Of a stretch of 64,000 nucleotides of DNA, positions 1 through 7,861 are shown piece by piece. Positions within the stretch are counted from its first letter, which is position 1; the number at the start of each line of letters is the position of its first letter. The DNA comes from Aurantiacibacter rhizosphaerae. GTDB lineage: Bacteria > Pseudomonadota > Alphaproteobacteria > Sphingomonadales > Sphingomonadaceae. The notes below the pieces were generated by a model, which saw only the letters and a program-made list of their open reading frames with translations, searched no databases and was not told the origin of the DNA. The translations under genes and the position numbers were made by a program. Location of the stretch: assembly GCF_009807005.1 (NCBI RefSeq), contig NZ_WUBR01000001.1, positions 744,001 through 808,000 of the forward strand, given 5' to 3'.

Positions 1-108
1 CTCGCCGGGCTCGGCTGGACTCCAAAAATCACCTTGGCGCAGGGTATTGCTAGTACTTACGAGGCTTTCCTCGCCAACGGTGCGCCCACGCATACTGACC
101 GAAAATGA
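1..108 (+). CDS. GDP-L-fucose synthase, C-terminal tail (partial)
   Basis: Frame 1 is open from the window edge to TGA at 106-108 and encodes about 35 residues. The segment LGWTPKITLAQGIASTY matches the C-terminal helix of GDP-L-fucose synthase (an NAD-dependent epimerase/reductase), where a LGW-P-I-L-eGI-Ty pattern is usual. The enzyme makes GDP-L-fucose from GDP-4-keto-6-deoxymannose, which fits the manC and manA genes at 33-35 kb. Only the tail is visible, so a related GDP-sugar epimerase cannot be excluded. Confidence 0.6.
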   Translation, partial: LAGLGWTPKITLAQGIASTYEAFLANGAPTHTDRK

Positions 109-129
109 TGTCGGAAAGGGGCAGGGGCC

Positions 130-1410
130 ATGTACCAAATTCGACTTGATGGACGTCATGTACACCGGAGCTTGTTTCACTCCTTGCGCGTGCAATTTGC
201 GACGACGCTGGTGGCGTCGATCCTCGTTCCGCTAGCCATCTTTGTCGTTGTTCGCGGGCCTGTGGCCTTGGAAGCCACCGCGACCTACAACACGCTCACC
301 ATCAGCTTCTTGGCCGCACTGTCCACCCTTCTTGCACTCCGCCGAGTCGGAAGCTATTTCGGATTGGTACTCGCGAAGTGGATACTTCCGGTTTACGGGA
401 CATCTTTCGCAGCGTTCACCTGCTTTCCGCTCCTGTTGCGAACCCCCTATACAACTACCCTTATGGTTCTCTGCTTTGTGTGCGGAGTCTTGTCGTTGTT
501 CCTACTAGTGCTCCTTATGTCACGGGGAAAGCGGGCAGTCTGCTTCGTGGTGCCGCGCGGACGCGCACTCAACATGGAGTTTAGCGCAGGTCTAGAGACC
601 ATCGTGCTCGAACATCCGAGACTGCCAAGGGAGCGAAATGCCATCCTCGTCGCGGATCTTCATGCTCCCCTCGGCGAAGAATGGGAGCGCCTCTTGACGG
701 AAGCCGCGCTCGAGGGCCATCCTGTTTACCATGTCACGCAGCTGCGCGAAGCGATGACAGGACAAGTCCAGCTCGATCATCTCTCCGAGAACAGCTTCGG
801 AGCGCTGCTGCCCACCCTTGCCTACAAGAAGATCAAGCGGCTCGTCGATCTGTGTGCCACTATAGTCATGTTCCCGCTTCTAGCTCTGGTTATGTTTTTC
901 ATCGCCGTAGCCATCCGACTGGACTCCCCGGGCCCTGCGCTCTTCAGCCAGAGGCGGATGGGCTATCAGGGACGTATTTTCGAGATAATCAAGTTCCGCA
1001 CAATGACGGTCAGGGAGGACGGCGAGAATGCGGCAGCGAGCATGACAGCCGCTGACGACCAGCGTATCACCAGGCTTGGCAAGCACCTGCGGCGCACCCG
1101 TCTTGACGAGCTTCCGCAGCTATTCAATATTCTTCGCGGTGAAATGAGCTGGATAGGTCCGCGGCCAGAAGCGGTAAGCCTGTCGAGCCTCTATGCCAGC
1201 AAGATATCGAATTACCGCTACCGACACCTGGTGCGTCCAGGCATCACCGGCTGGGCACAGGTCCACCAGGGGCATGTGACTTCAGTAGACGACATCCACG
1301 ACAAGCTTCGGTACGATTTTTATTACGTGAAGAACATTTCGTTCTGGCTGGATGTCGTGATTGTTTTTCGCACGATCAAGGTGATGATCACCGGATTTGG
1401 AGCTCGGTAG
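130..1410 (+). CDS. Undecaprenyl-phosphate sugar phosphotransferase (priming enzyme)
   Basis: The 426-residue protein transfers a sugar-1-phosphate to undecaprenyl phosphate at the inner membrane, the first step of exopolysaccharide repeat-unit synthesis. The first ~130 residues hold several hydrophobic membrane segments, followed by a soluble middle part. The C-terminal ~200 residues are a bacterial sugar transferase domain: KRLVDLCATIV, DSPGPALFSQRRMG, KFRTM, DELPQLFNILRGEMSWIGPRPE and the PGITGWAQV motif are all present. The sugar is unknown. ATG at 130 follows a purine-rich GGGGCAGGGG stretch and lies 21 bases after the fucose synthase stop, so the two are probably co-transcribed. Confidence 0.9.
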   Translation: MYQIRLDGRHVHRSLFHSLRVQFATTLVASILVPLAIFVVVRGPVALEATATYNTLTISFLAALSTLLALRRVGSYFGLVLAKWILPVYGTSFAAFTCFPLLLRTPYTTTLMVLCFVCGVLSLFLLVLLMSRGKRAVCFVVPRGRALNMEFSAGLETIVLEHPRLPRERNAILVADLHAPLGEEWERLLTEAALEGHPVYHVTQLREAMTGQVQLDHLSENSFGALLPTLAYKKIKRLVDLCATIVMFPLLALVMFFIAVAIRLDSPGPALFSQRRMGYQGRIFEIIKFRTMTVREDGENAAASMTAADDQRITRLGKHLRRTRLDELPQLFNILRGEMSWIGPRPEAVSLSSLYASKISNYRYRHLVRPGITGWAQVHQGHVTSVDDIHDKLRYDFYYVKNISFWLDVVIVFRTIKVMITGFGAR

Positions 1411-1448
1411 CGAGACTTGAAGTCGCAGCTGTCCCTTTGCTCGCGGAA

Positions 1449-2669
1449 TTACGCTACCATTTCGGTGAGCAGTTCGTCCCACGCTGAAATCCGGCCACTC
1501 CGGCGCAATTCCTGCTCGCAAAAGGCTCGGGCATTCCGACCCAGCGCATCACGCAATTCGCAGTCAGATGCCAGGCGTGCGAGATAGTCTGCTACTCCTT
1601 GGACGTCTCCTTTACAGAAGCTCTCGCCGCAATCGGCTTCCCTGATGAGCCCCGCGACTTCGCCTTTCGTTTCGCCAATGAAGATCATTGGCCGGCCTGC
1701 GGCAATCGCGCCGTAGAACTTGCTCGGCACGATGAGGCCCTCGAGCTCTGGCTCGAGAGACAGCCAGTGGATATCGGCCACCGCTAGGCTTAGTCGCAGC
1801 TCGCTCCTAGGGCGATATCCTCTGATTTTGAAATGAGGCGCAATCTCGGGTTCTTCCGCGACGCTTGGAAGTAATGCAAGCTTTGCGCCGCCACCGACAA
1901 ACAAGAACTCCAGGTTGGTATGTCCGGTGGCTATCAGCCGCCGACCCGCATCGACCATGGTATCGACATCGTGTGCCCGGCCAAGGTTCCCGGAATACCC
2001 AACGATCAGGCTCTCTTCAGAGAGGTCCCATTCCTTACGTAATGGATTGGCGGAAATCGGCATCGGGGCGAGCCCGTCTTCGTCGGTCCAGTTGGGGATC
2101 ACGCGGATCTGGTGTTCGCTGACCCCTAAGCTCCTGACACGTTGCTTCATCGCAGCGCCGATACAGACATTTACGCTGGCGTCTTTCAAGGATCGATCCC
2201 GAAGCTTTCGCATCAGCCTGATGGCGAGCTTGTCATCTGACCCGAAGCCCAGGATGGTCGCGGTCTCGGGGTAGATGTCCTGTAGCCAATTGACGACCTT
2301 CGCCCCTTTTAAGCGCGCAACAATTGAAACAGGTACGCTGATGAGAGGTGGGTCGGTCAGGCAGACAACGCAGTCGCCACGCTCGAAACGCCACAGACCG
2401 ACCACGATGATGCCAAGGTAGAAGAGTAGGAAGTTCAGGAGCCTTCCCGCCATCGATGGATTACCGTTCTTTAGGCTCGGAACGCGGATGATCGATACGT
2501 TTTCGAAATTGCGCTGCTCGAGATCGCCGCCTTCTGTATGCACGCCCGAACCCGTGATCACGACACATTCGCGCCTCGTTGTATTCAGTTCGCTCAGGAG
2601 GTCGCTGAGCATGACTGACGTCGCCGATTGGTCGGGATGGAAAAACCGGTTTACGAATAACAGCTTCAT
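1449..2669 (-). CDS. Glycosyltransferase family 4 (WbuB-like)
   Basis: The 406-residue predicted retaining GT-B glycosyltransferase adds a sugar to the lipid-linked repeat unit. The N-terminal domain begins MKLLFVNRFFHPDQSAT, typical of WbuB/WcaI-type enzymes, and has a hydrophobic stretch near residues 85-115 that may touch the membrane. The C-terminal nucleotide-sugar domain shows VGYSGNLGRAHDVDTM and the region LEGLIVPSKFYGAIAAGRP carrying the acidic donor-binding motif. It is convergent with the priming enzyme and divergent from the antiterminator gene. Donor and linkage cannot be read from the sequence. Confidence 0.85.
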   Translation of the reverse strand: MKLLFVNRFFHPDQSATSVMLSDLLSELNTTRRECVVITGSGVHTEGGDLEQRNFENVSIIRVPSLKNGNPSMAGRLLNFLLFYLGIIVVGLWRFERGDCVVCLTDPPLISVPVSIVARLKGAKVVNWLQDIYPETATILGFGSDDKLAIRLMRKLRDRSLKDASVNVCIGAAMKQRVRSLGVSEHQIRVIPNWTDEDGLAPMPISANPLRKEWDLSEESLIVGYSGNLGRAHDVDTMVDAGRRLIATGHTNLEFLFVGGGAKLALLPSVAEEPEIAPHFKIRGYRPRSELRLSLAVADIHWLSLEPELEGLIVPSKFYGAIAAGRPMIFIGETKGEVAGLIREADCGESFCKGDVQGVADYLARLASDCELRDALGRNARAFCEQELRRSGRISAWDELLTEMVA

Positions 2670-2837
2670 TCGAAAAAATCATGCCCTCAACCTGCACGCT
2701 GCCTGACACCGAGACGACATCGCGTGCAAGCAAATTATGTCGCAGTGCACAACTTTCTATTATAAATTTTTTGACCCCTAGCCCGTACAGGCATTTTGGG
2801 GTGGTCATGGCTTCGCAGGTCAATTAACTGCATACCC

Positions 2838-3362
2838 ATGGCGGATATTGTGATGACTGGATGCGCGAAAGGATCTTCGTGGTACGCCGTGCAAGCGCAA
2901 CCTGGTCGTGAACGACTGGCTTTCGAGCACCTCGACCGGCAGGGTTTTCGGGCATTCCTACCCGCCGTGAAGCGCCCACGCAGGATCGGCACTAAGCATG
3001 TGATGGCGACAAGCGCTCTCTTTCCCGGGTACCTGTTCGTTTCATTCAACCCTGACAGGGATAGGTGGCGTTCGATTAACGGTACGGTTGGGGTCATGCG
3101 CCTCGTTAGCTTTGGCGAACACCCGACTGCCCTACCGAGGGGATTTGTCGAAACGCTTGCTTCGGCCGGCAGCGACCCCGGCGGCCCCCTCGAGTGCCAG
3201 CTCACGCAGGGTGTCCCCGTGCGCATCATGGGCGGGGTCTTCGACGACATTACCGGCACGCTCCTGGCGAAAAAACCCGGCGAACGGGTGGTCGTCTTGC
3301 TGGACATTCTGTCAGGCCGGCGGCGCGTCACCTTGCCGCGCCGTCAGGTAATGCAGGCCTGA
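2838..3362 (+). CDS. NusG/RfaH-like transcription antiterminator
   Basis: This 174-residue NusG paralogue has an NGN domain (SSWYAVQAQPGRERLAFEHL, then FPGYLFVSFNPDRDRWRSINGTVGV) and a C-terminal KOW region (GVPVRIMGGVFDDITGTLLAK). Specialised NusG proteins of this kind (RfaH, LoaP, UpxY) sit beside long polysaccharide or natural-product operons and let RNA polymerase read through to the end. A role for either the polysaccharide or the lasso genes is inferred from position. ATG at 2838 is preferred because the NGN domain starts soon after it; an upstream in-frame start at 2796 would add a tail of no known kind. Confidence 0.85.
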   Translation: MADIVMTGCAKGSSWYAVQAQPGRERLAFEHLDRQGFRAFLPAVKRPRRIGTKHVMATSALFPGYLFVSFNPDRDRWRSINGTVGVMRLVSFGEHPTALPRGFVETLASAGSDPGGPLECQLTQGVPVRIMGGVFDDITGTLLAKKPGERVVVLLDILSGRRRVTLPRRQVMQA

Positions 3363-3369
3363 TTGCGCC

Positions 3370-5094
3370 TTAAAACTTTCTTCCCTTTGATCGGTCCATT
3401 GAAGTCGCAAGGCTGGGTGCCGCGCTCTCGCTATTGTAAGAATTCCGCATCTCTTCGCCAACTATTTCGCCATCGCTGATCGTGAGGATGCGATCGGCTA
3501 ATGCCAGGCTTGCGGGTCTGTGGGTTATCAGGATTACCGTTCGGCCCAGCAGCGCGTTCTGACAAGCTTCGACAAACGCCGCTTCTCCCTCGAGATCGTA
3601 CATGGAAGTTGCTTCATCGAGCACGAGAATCGGCGGATCCGACAGCAGGGCACGCGCCAATGCGATACGTTGACGCTGACCGCCCGAGAGGCGCACGCCA
3701 TGGTCGCCGATTCGTGTTGCATAACCCTTGGGCAGCCGCGTTATGAAGTCATGCGCCTGGGCAAGTCTGCAAGCGCGCTCGACGTCCTGCTCGGAAATAT
3801 CCTTGAGACCAAGAACGAGGTTGTCCTTAACCGTACCATTGTGGAGAAGCGGACGCTGCGGGACATAACCGATCGAGCGTCGCAGCTGCCTCAGGCTCAC
3901 GTCCCGAACATCGGTCCCGTCGAGCCTGATCTCCCCTTCACGTGGAAGATAAAAGCCTAGCAGCAACTTGACGATCGTGCTTTTTCCGGCGCCATTGTCG
4001 CCGACAAGCGCCACGATTTCGCCTGCACTGATCTCGAGGTTGAGATCGCGCAAGGTGTCGTCCCGGTCGCGGTACGAGAACCAGACATTGCTGAAAGTGA
4101 TCCAGCCTCTGAACCGCCGATTGTTCCTCGCATTGGCATAACCGGGCTCGGGCGCTTCGCGAAGAACATGGTGCAGTCTCTCGAGCGTTCCGCGCGCGCT
4201 GTTGAGCTGGCCGTAGAGGTCGGCTAGCGAACCGACGGGTCCCGTCAGCAGTGTTGCATAGAACAGGAAGCTGAAAAGCTCGGTCATGCTCATGCGATCG
4301 CTGACGACACCCTGGTACGCGAACAACAGCAGCACGACCGCTGCCAGCGACGTAATGAGGGTCAGCGTCGGCCCCATGACAGCGTAGATCTTCTGCTCGT
4401 GGATCTTGAGCCGGCGTGCCTTGTTGACCACCTTGCGGTACGTCGCGAGCCGCACTTTCTCGCGCGCAAACGCTTTGATTGCCGGCAGCATCTCGAGGTC
4501 TTCCTCGGCTATGGCAAAGACATTGGCCTCGGCCTGCTGGACCTGTGTTGCAAGCGTTCGCAGTCGTCGTCCGACGACTTTGAGTGTCACATAGTAGAGC
4601 GGAAGCAAGACTGGGAGGAGAAATGCGAGCAGTGGGTCGAGCACAAACAGGATGACAAGTGCCCCGGCTCCCGTCATCAGCGCTGCGGGGACTGAGGTGA
4701 GCGTACTCGACAGAAATGCGCTCAGCCGCGAGACTTCCCAAGTAAGCAAGGCGAGGAGGTCGCCTTGTCGATTGTGATCGAAGAACCCAAGCGGGAGGCG
4801 CTGGACATGGGCGTAGATGTCTTCCCGGAAATCGGCCTCGATCTTCGACCCGACGACACCTGACACCAGCGCGCTGGTAATCCGCAGCCCGGTAAAAATA
4901 ATGAGGGCGACGATGAGCAGGACAACCATGAGCGCAAGCTGGTCGCTTCTGATCTCGATGACGCCGCCAAGCAATCGCGCGGCGAGCCATGGAATGCTGA
5001 GGCTCGCTGCAGAGCCCAGCATCGAAAGAGCGATAATGAGCGCAAGGTCCTTGCGATATGCCCACGCATGCAGGAGCAGCGATCTGAGGCCCAT
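3370..5094 (-). CDS. ABC transporter, fused membrane and ATPase domains (candidate lasso peptide exporter)
   Basis: This MsbA-type half-transporter has about six membrane helices in residues ~15-310 and then an ATPase domain with Walker A GDNGAGKST, Q-loop YVPQRP, signature LSGGQRQRIALARAL, Walker B ILVLDEATS and switch THRP. There is no N-terminal C39 peptidase domain, so it does not itself supply leader cleavage. In paeninodin- and pseudomycoidin-type lasso loci an exporter of this class follows the biosynthetic genes, and this one lies on the same strand about 1.3 kb beyond the PqqD gene. It could instead belong to the polysaccharide locus. The start is uncertain: in-frame ATGs at 5193 and 5343 would extend it by an unconserved tail. 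Confidence 0.8.
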   Translation of the reverse strand: MGLRSLLLHAWAYRKDLALIIALSMLGSAASLSIPWLAARLLGGVIEIRSDQLALMVVLLIVALIIFTGLRITSALVSGVVGSKIEADFREDIYAHVQRLPLGFFDHNRQGDLLALLTWEVSRLSAFLSSTLTSVPAALMTGAGALVILFVLDPLLAFLLPVLLPLYYVTLKVVGRRLRTLATQVQQAEANVFAIAEEDLEMLPAIKAFAREKVRLATYRKVVNKARRLKIHEQKIYAVMGPTLTLITSLAAVVLLLFAYQGVVSDRMSMTELFSFLFYATLLTGPVGSLADLYGQLNSARGTLERLHHVLREAPEPGYANARNNRRFRGWITFSNVWFSYRDRDDTLRDLNLEISAGEIVALVGDNGAGKSTIVKLLLGFYLPREGEIRLDGTDVRDVSLRQLRRSIGYVPQRPLLHNGTVKDNLVLGLKDISEQDVERACRLAQAHDFITRLPKGYATRIGDHGVRLSGGQRQRIALARALLSDPPILVLDEATSMYDLEGEAAFVEACQNALLGRTVILITHRPASLALADRILTISDGEIVGEEMRNSYNSESAAPSLATSMDRSKGRKF

Positions 5095-5535
5095 CAGGAG
5101 ATGCCCATCGCTTCGGATAAGCGCTGCGCGCTTTGGTGGTGACACGATCTGGCTGCACCGGCGCGTCTCGTCTCGCGACGAAGCGCTTCGCATGTCGAGT
5201 GGGGTTGCCGAAAGCTGTTCAAGTCCTTGCCTCGCTAGTGTATGAAATGCCTCAGGCGATGGTCTGGAGCAAAGCAGAGCCTGCATGCACTGGCAATCTT
5301 CGACCGAGTCGTCATGGCACCCTGCAAGATTCTGGCACAGCAATGTGCTAGCTCTAGAAGGCTGTGGATCAAAAGACGGCTGCCGATCAAACGCCCGGCA
5401 GCTAATCTCAGTGACAGCGCGCCGTGTCGCGTAAACGTACTAGCAGAAGACTAGCCGTCGATGCGCATCGATTGCAAGTGGGGAGGGGGCAGAGTGCCTG
5501 CCGGCCGTCATCGGGGTGGATGCGAGGCAGGAGGT

Positions 5536-5856
5536 ATGCAGTTTCTTGCAAGTGGCAAGCACCGGGGCATCTGCCGGACTGTTTCGCTATCGCTGCGCTA
5601 CTCGATCGCGTGTGACAAGGGGCGCTATCACGTAAGGCTTTCGGGACCGAGCCCCGAATACCCGCTTGTCACAAACCGTGACGATGTTGCTTTGATCCAT
5701 CCCGGTGGCCCAAGTCCTTCTTCGATGCGCGCGTTTGCAGAGGTTGTTCGAGCGTCAAAGATTTGCGTCTACCTTTCTCAACCAGTAGGCGCTAGTCTTT
5801 CGAACGTCTCGAATATCGGCATCGCACGGGCGTTTCCCATTCACCATGGCAGATGA
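5536..5856 (+). CDS. Hypothetical protein, weakly supported
   Basis: The frame is open from 5461, with a possible start at ATG 5536 giving about 106 residues. I recognise no domain. The reason to list it is that its end overlaps the start of the YkgJ-type gene by 11 bases (5846-5856), as in translationally coupled pairs, and that the opposite strand has stops. The composition (Ser, Pro and Arg rich) could equally be chance. I looked here for a missing lasso leader peptidase and saw no transglutaminase-like Cys-His-Asp pattern on either strand. Confidence 0.25.
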   Translation: MQFLASGKHRGICRTVSLSLRYSIACDKGRYHVRLSGPSPEYPLVTNRDDVALIHPGGPSPSSMRAFAEVVRASKICVYLSQPVGASLSNVSNIGIARAFPIHHGR

Positions 5857-6364
5857 TCGCGCGAGCGAATTGTGCATCGACTGCGGGCTGTGTTGCGACG
5901 GCACGCTTTACCAAACCTTCCAAAGTGAGAAAGGCGACGCAATTGATCTTTTAGCTGATCGGATTACGCAAGTTGATGAAGAGGGCCCGAGGGTAAGTTG
6001 GATACAGCCATGTTCGGCGTACCGACTTGGAAGCTGCTCCATTTACCGAGACAGACCAAGCATTTGCCAAACGTAGGGGTGCTCTTCTCTGGAAGCGCTT
6101 AACGTCAACGAGGTTAGCTTTGATCAAGCTAAGGAGAATATCGCACAGGCAAAGCAGGCGAAGGATAGATTGGAGTTTTTGCTTGGGAGGGGTGGCGCTT
6201 CGTACGAGAAGCGCGCGCAAGCTCTATTAGATGCAAATACCAGTCCTGAGATTCTGCTTGCCGTTGGCGTGCTAGAGGTCCTGCTTGATCGTCATTTCCG
6301 CAGAATCAGCGAACGTGTTCTTAAAGGCAGAGCTAACGGAAATTCCATGAACGCTCAATCGTAA
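5846..6364 (+). pseudogene. YkgJ-type Cys-cluster (putative Zn/Fe-binding) protein gene interrupted by an amber codon
   Basis: The first part reads CIDCGLCCDGTLYQ and then CSIYRDRPSICQT, the CxxCxxCC and C-x-Y-x-RP-x-x-C pattern of YkgJ/UPF0153-type proteins. TAG at 6074-6076 ends this frame, yet the same frame stays open to TAA at 6362-6364 and continues as expected: GCSSLEALN, then a helical region with DQAKENIAQAKQAKDRLEFLLG. In the family the interrupted spot is usually an aromatic residue followed by a basic one and Cys, so a TAC or TAT to TAG change is likely. The product is either a 76-residue fragment or depends on readthrough. It is convergent with the lasso operon. Confidence 0.7.
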
Positions 6365-6389
6365 CGCGAGCGTGGGTTGCGCCATAAGA

Positions 6390-6668
6390 CTAGCCTTTGC
6401 TGACCAAACCGTGCTTTATCAGCTCAGAGATAAATGAACGGGCATCTGCCTCCACTACTGCTTGGTTCATGTTGAACTCAGTAGCTAGCTCTTCGCAAAT
6501 TAAATCAGGCGTATTCCCTTCCTTCAAGCCTTGCCAGATCCGGGTGGCTATTGCATCGAGCCCAAAATAGGTTCCACTTTCAAGATGGAGAATTATTGTT
6601 TCGTCGCCGACCTTGCTCTGCACCGCCTGTTGGTCGATCGACCAACTCTCCGTAAAAGATTCAGTCAT
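6390..6668 (-). CDS. PqqD-like lasso leader-binding protein (B1, RRE domain)
   Basis: The 92-residue protein is nearly all PqqD/RRE fold: three N-terminal strands (VGDETIILHLESGTYFGLDAIA) followed by helices with TRIWQGLKEG, LATEFNM and FISELIKHGLV. In lasso biosynthesis this domain grips the YxxPxL motif of the precursor leader and presents it to the processing enzymes. ATG at 6668 is chosen because an AGGGG Shine-Dalgarno sequence lies just upstream and the start is 7 bases after the kinase stop; an upstream in-frame start at 6704 would overlap the kinase. It is the last clear gene of the operon. Confidence 0.88.
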   Translation of the reverse strand: MTESFTESWSIDQQAVQSKVGDETIILHLESGTYFGLDAIATRIWQGLKEGNTPDLICEELATEFNMNQAVVEADARSFISELIKHGLVSKG

Positions 6669-6675
6669 TTCCCCT

Positions 6676-7608
6676 CTACCTCTCGTCCACGCCCATAATA
6701 GCATTCGGCATAGAGGCGGTTACTGCATCGCGCACCTCAGGTAAAATTGCATAGTCCCGAGCAAAGTCTAGCGTGAATGAAGATATATGATCCGCAACCT
6801 GCCCAGCTATCAAGAACCGTCCTGCAGCCAACGCGCGATCGTTTGGATCTAGCCAAAAGCTGTGCTCAAGAATTCGCATGCAAGCCGGCGAAGGTTTCAA
6901 TGCCCGAACTCTCGGGAGCAGACGTTTGGGCTTGTCCTCGAGAAAGAAGATCGATGCGAGAGGAACAGGCTTGGTCGCTACGCCTAATCTGTCGTCCAGC
7001 CTGCACTTCCAGGTACTTTCAAGATAATCTTTCTCATTGGATGAACCGAAAACTTGGATGCAAGAGTCATTCCTAAGCCGCAAGCTCGGGTAGACAGCCT
7101 CGGCATACCATCGACCATCACGAAGCGAGATGATGATAGCATCATCGCCGAGCAAGCGCTCGCCATCTTGATGGAAACTCGCCCCAAGTGTCGACTTTCC
7201 AAGACCACTTCTTCCAACCAGAAGAGCCGCACTACCAGCGATTTCAACTGCGCTGGCATGGATGACCAATTTGCCGAGTTGGGCAAGGATCCGAGGTGCG
7301 ATTTGATCGGTCAACAGGCGCTCGACCTGGTCGACCGTGACGTCCCTACTGGCCTCGATCTGGATGGTCTTCTCGGAGATTGAGATATGAAATGTAGTGC
7401 TGGAAGGGAATCGCACGACGAAGCTTTGTGCCCATTCTGAAGCGTAAACTTCTATGCCAAGCGCGTCTCGATGAGAGAGCTTCCTCAAAAAGCTAGCTTC
7501 AGCCGTCACAGAAGGACGACGAGCAATTCGCCATCCTCGAAATAAGCTTTCGAAAAGCGGCAAGGCTGACGGATAGTATATTGAATTGGAAAAGCGAGCA
7601 AACACCAT
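6676..7608 (-). CDS. HPr kinase-like lasso peptide kinase
   Basis: The 310-residue protein resembles the C-terminal kinase domain of HPr kinase/phosphorylase. It has HASAVEI near residue 117, the P-loop GRSGLGKST at 132-140 and LLGDD at 152-156. In paeninodin-type clusters such kinases phosphorylate the side chain of the C-terminal Ser of the precursor. Here the encoded precursor ends in Val (see the findings). It starts about 30 bases after the precursor stop and ends 7 bases before the PqqD start, so co-transcription is very likely. A role on another substrate cannot be excluded. Confidence 0.85.
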   Translation of the reverse strand: MVFARFSNSIYYPSALPLFESLFRGWRIARRPSVTAEASFLRKLSHRDALGIEVYASEWAQSFVVRFPSSTTFHISISEKTIQIEASRDVTVDQVERLLTDQIAPRILAQLGKLVIHASAVEIAGSAALLVGRSGLGKSTLGASFHQDGERLLGDDAIIISLRDGRWYAEAVYPSLRLRNDSCIQVFGSSNEKDYLESTWKCRLDDRLGVATKPVPLASIFFLEDKPKRLLPRVRALKPSPACMRILEHSFWLDPNDRALAAGRFLIAGQVADHISSFTLDFARDYAILPEVRDAVTASMPNAIMGVDER

Positions 7609-7638
7609 TTGTTAAGCCAAGGTCGCAATCGGGCCTCT

Positions 7639-7800
7639 TTATACGAGCCGCCTCGAAGGTTGCCCTCCTCCTTTGTTGCCTTCAGGAGAGCCTGTGACAC
7701 CACCTGCCGTCAACTCAACCATATCTCCAAAGATTGTGAGGGTCGGAGCCTTGTATGTCTGGTGAGACCTCGAATGACCGAGATCATCAACGAGCTTCAT
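7639..7800 (-). CDS. Lasso peptide precursor (A gene), 53 residues
   Basis: This short ORF lies between the cyclase and kinase genes. The leader contains TYKAPTLTIFGD, an exact YxxPxL recognition motif, and ends ELTA, with Thr at the penultimate leader position as in most lasso leaders. The predicted 21-residue core starts GGVTGSPEG: Gly1 would close on Glu8, an 8-residue ring. The tail is rich in Gly and ends QPSRRLV. ATG at 7800 is preferred because GGAG sits 9 bases upstream; in-frame ATG at 7815 would add five residues. TAA is at 7639-7641. The leader motif, core layout and position together make this a strong call; the product itself is predicted, not shown. Confidence 0.87.
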   Translation of the reverse strand: MKLVDDLGHSRSHQTYKAPTLTIFGDMVELTAGGVTGSPEGNKGGGQPSRRLV

Positions 7801-7861
7801 CACATTGTGCTCCATTCAAATAATTGAAAGCTGACGCGTCGCGCAAATCATGGAGCGAGCT

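Noticed and set aside
3938-5158. Second long open frame (406 codons) inside the ABC exporter region, same strand, other frame.
   Set aside because: The exporter frame has all ATPase motifs in order; the other frame has none and overlaps it fully.
5461-5856. Region searched for a degraded lasso leader peptidase (B2).
   Set aside because: No Cys-His-Asp transglutaminase-like pattern was seen in any frame of either strand, though I only inspected it by eye.
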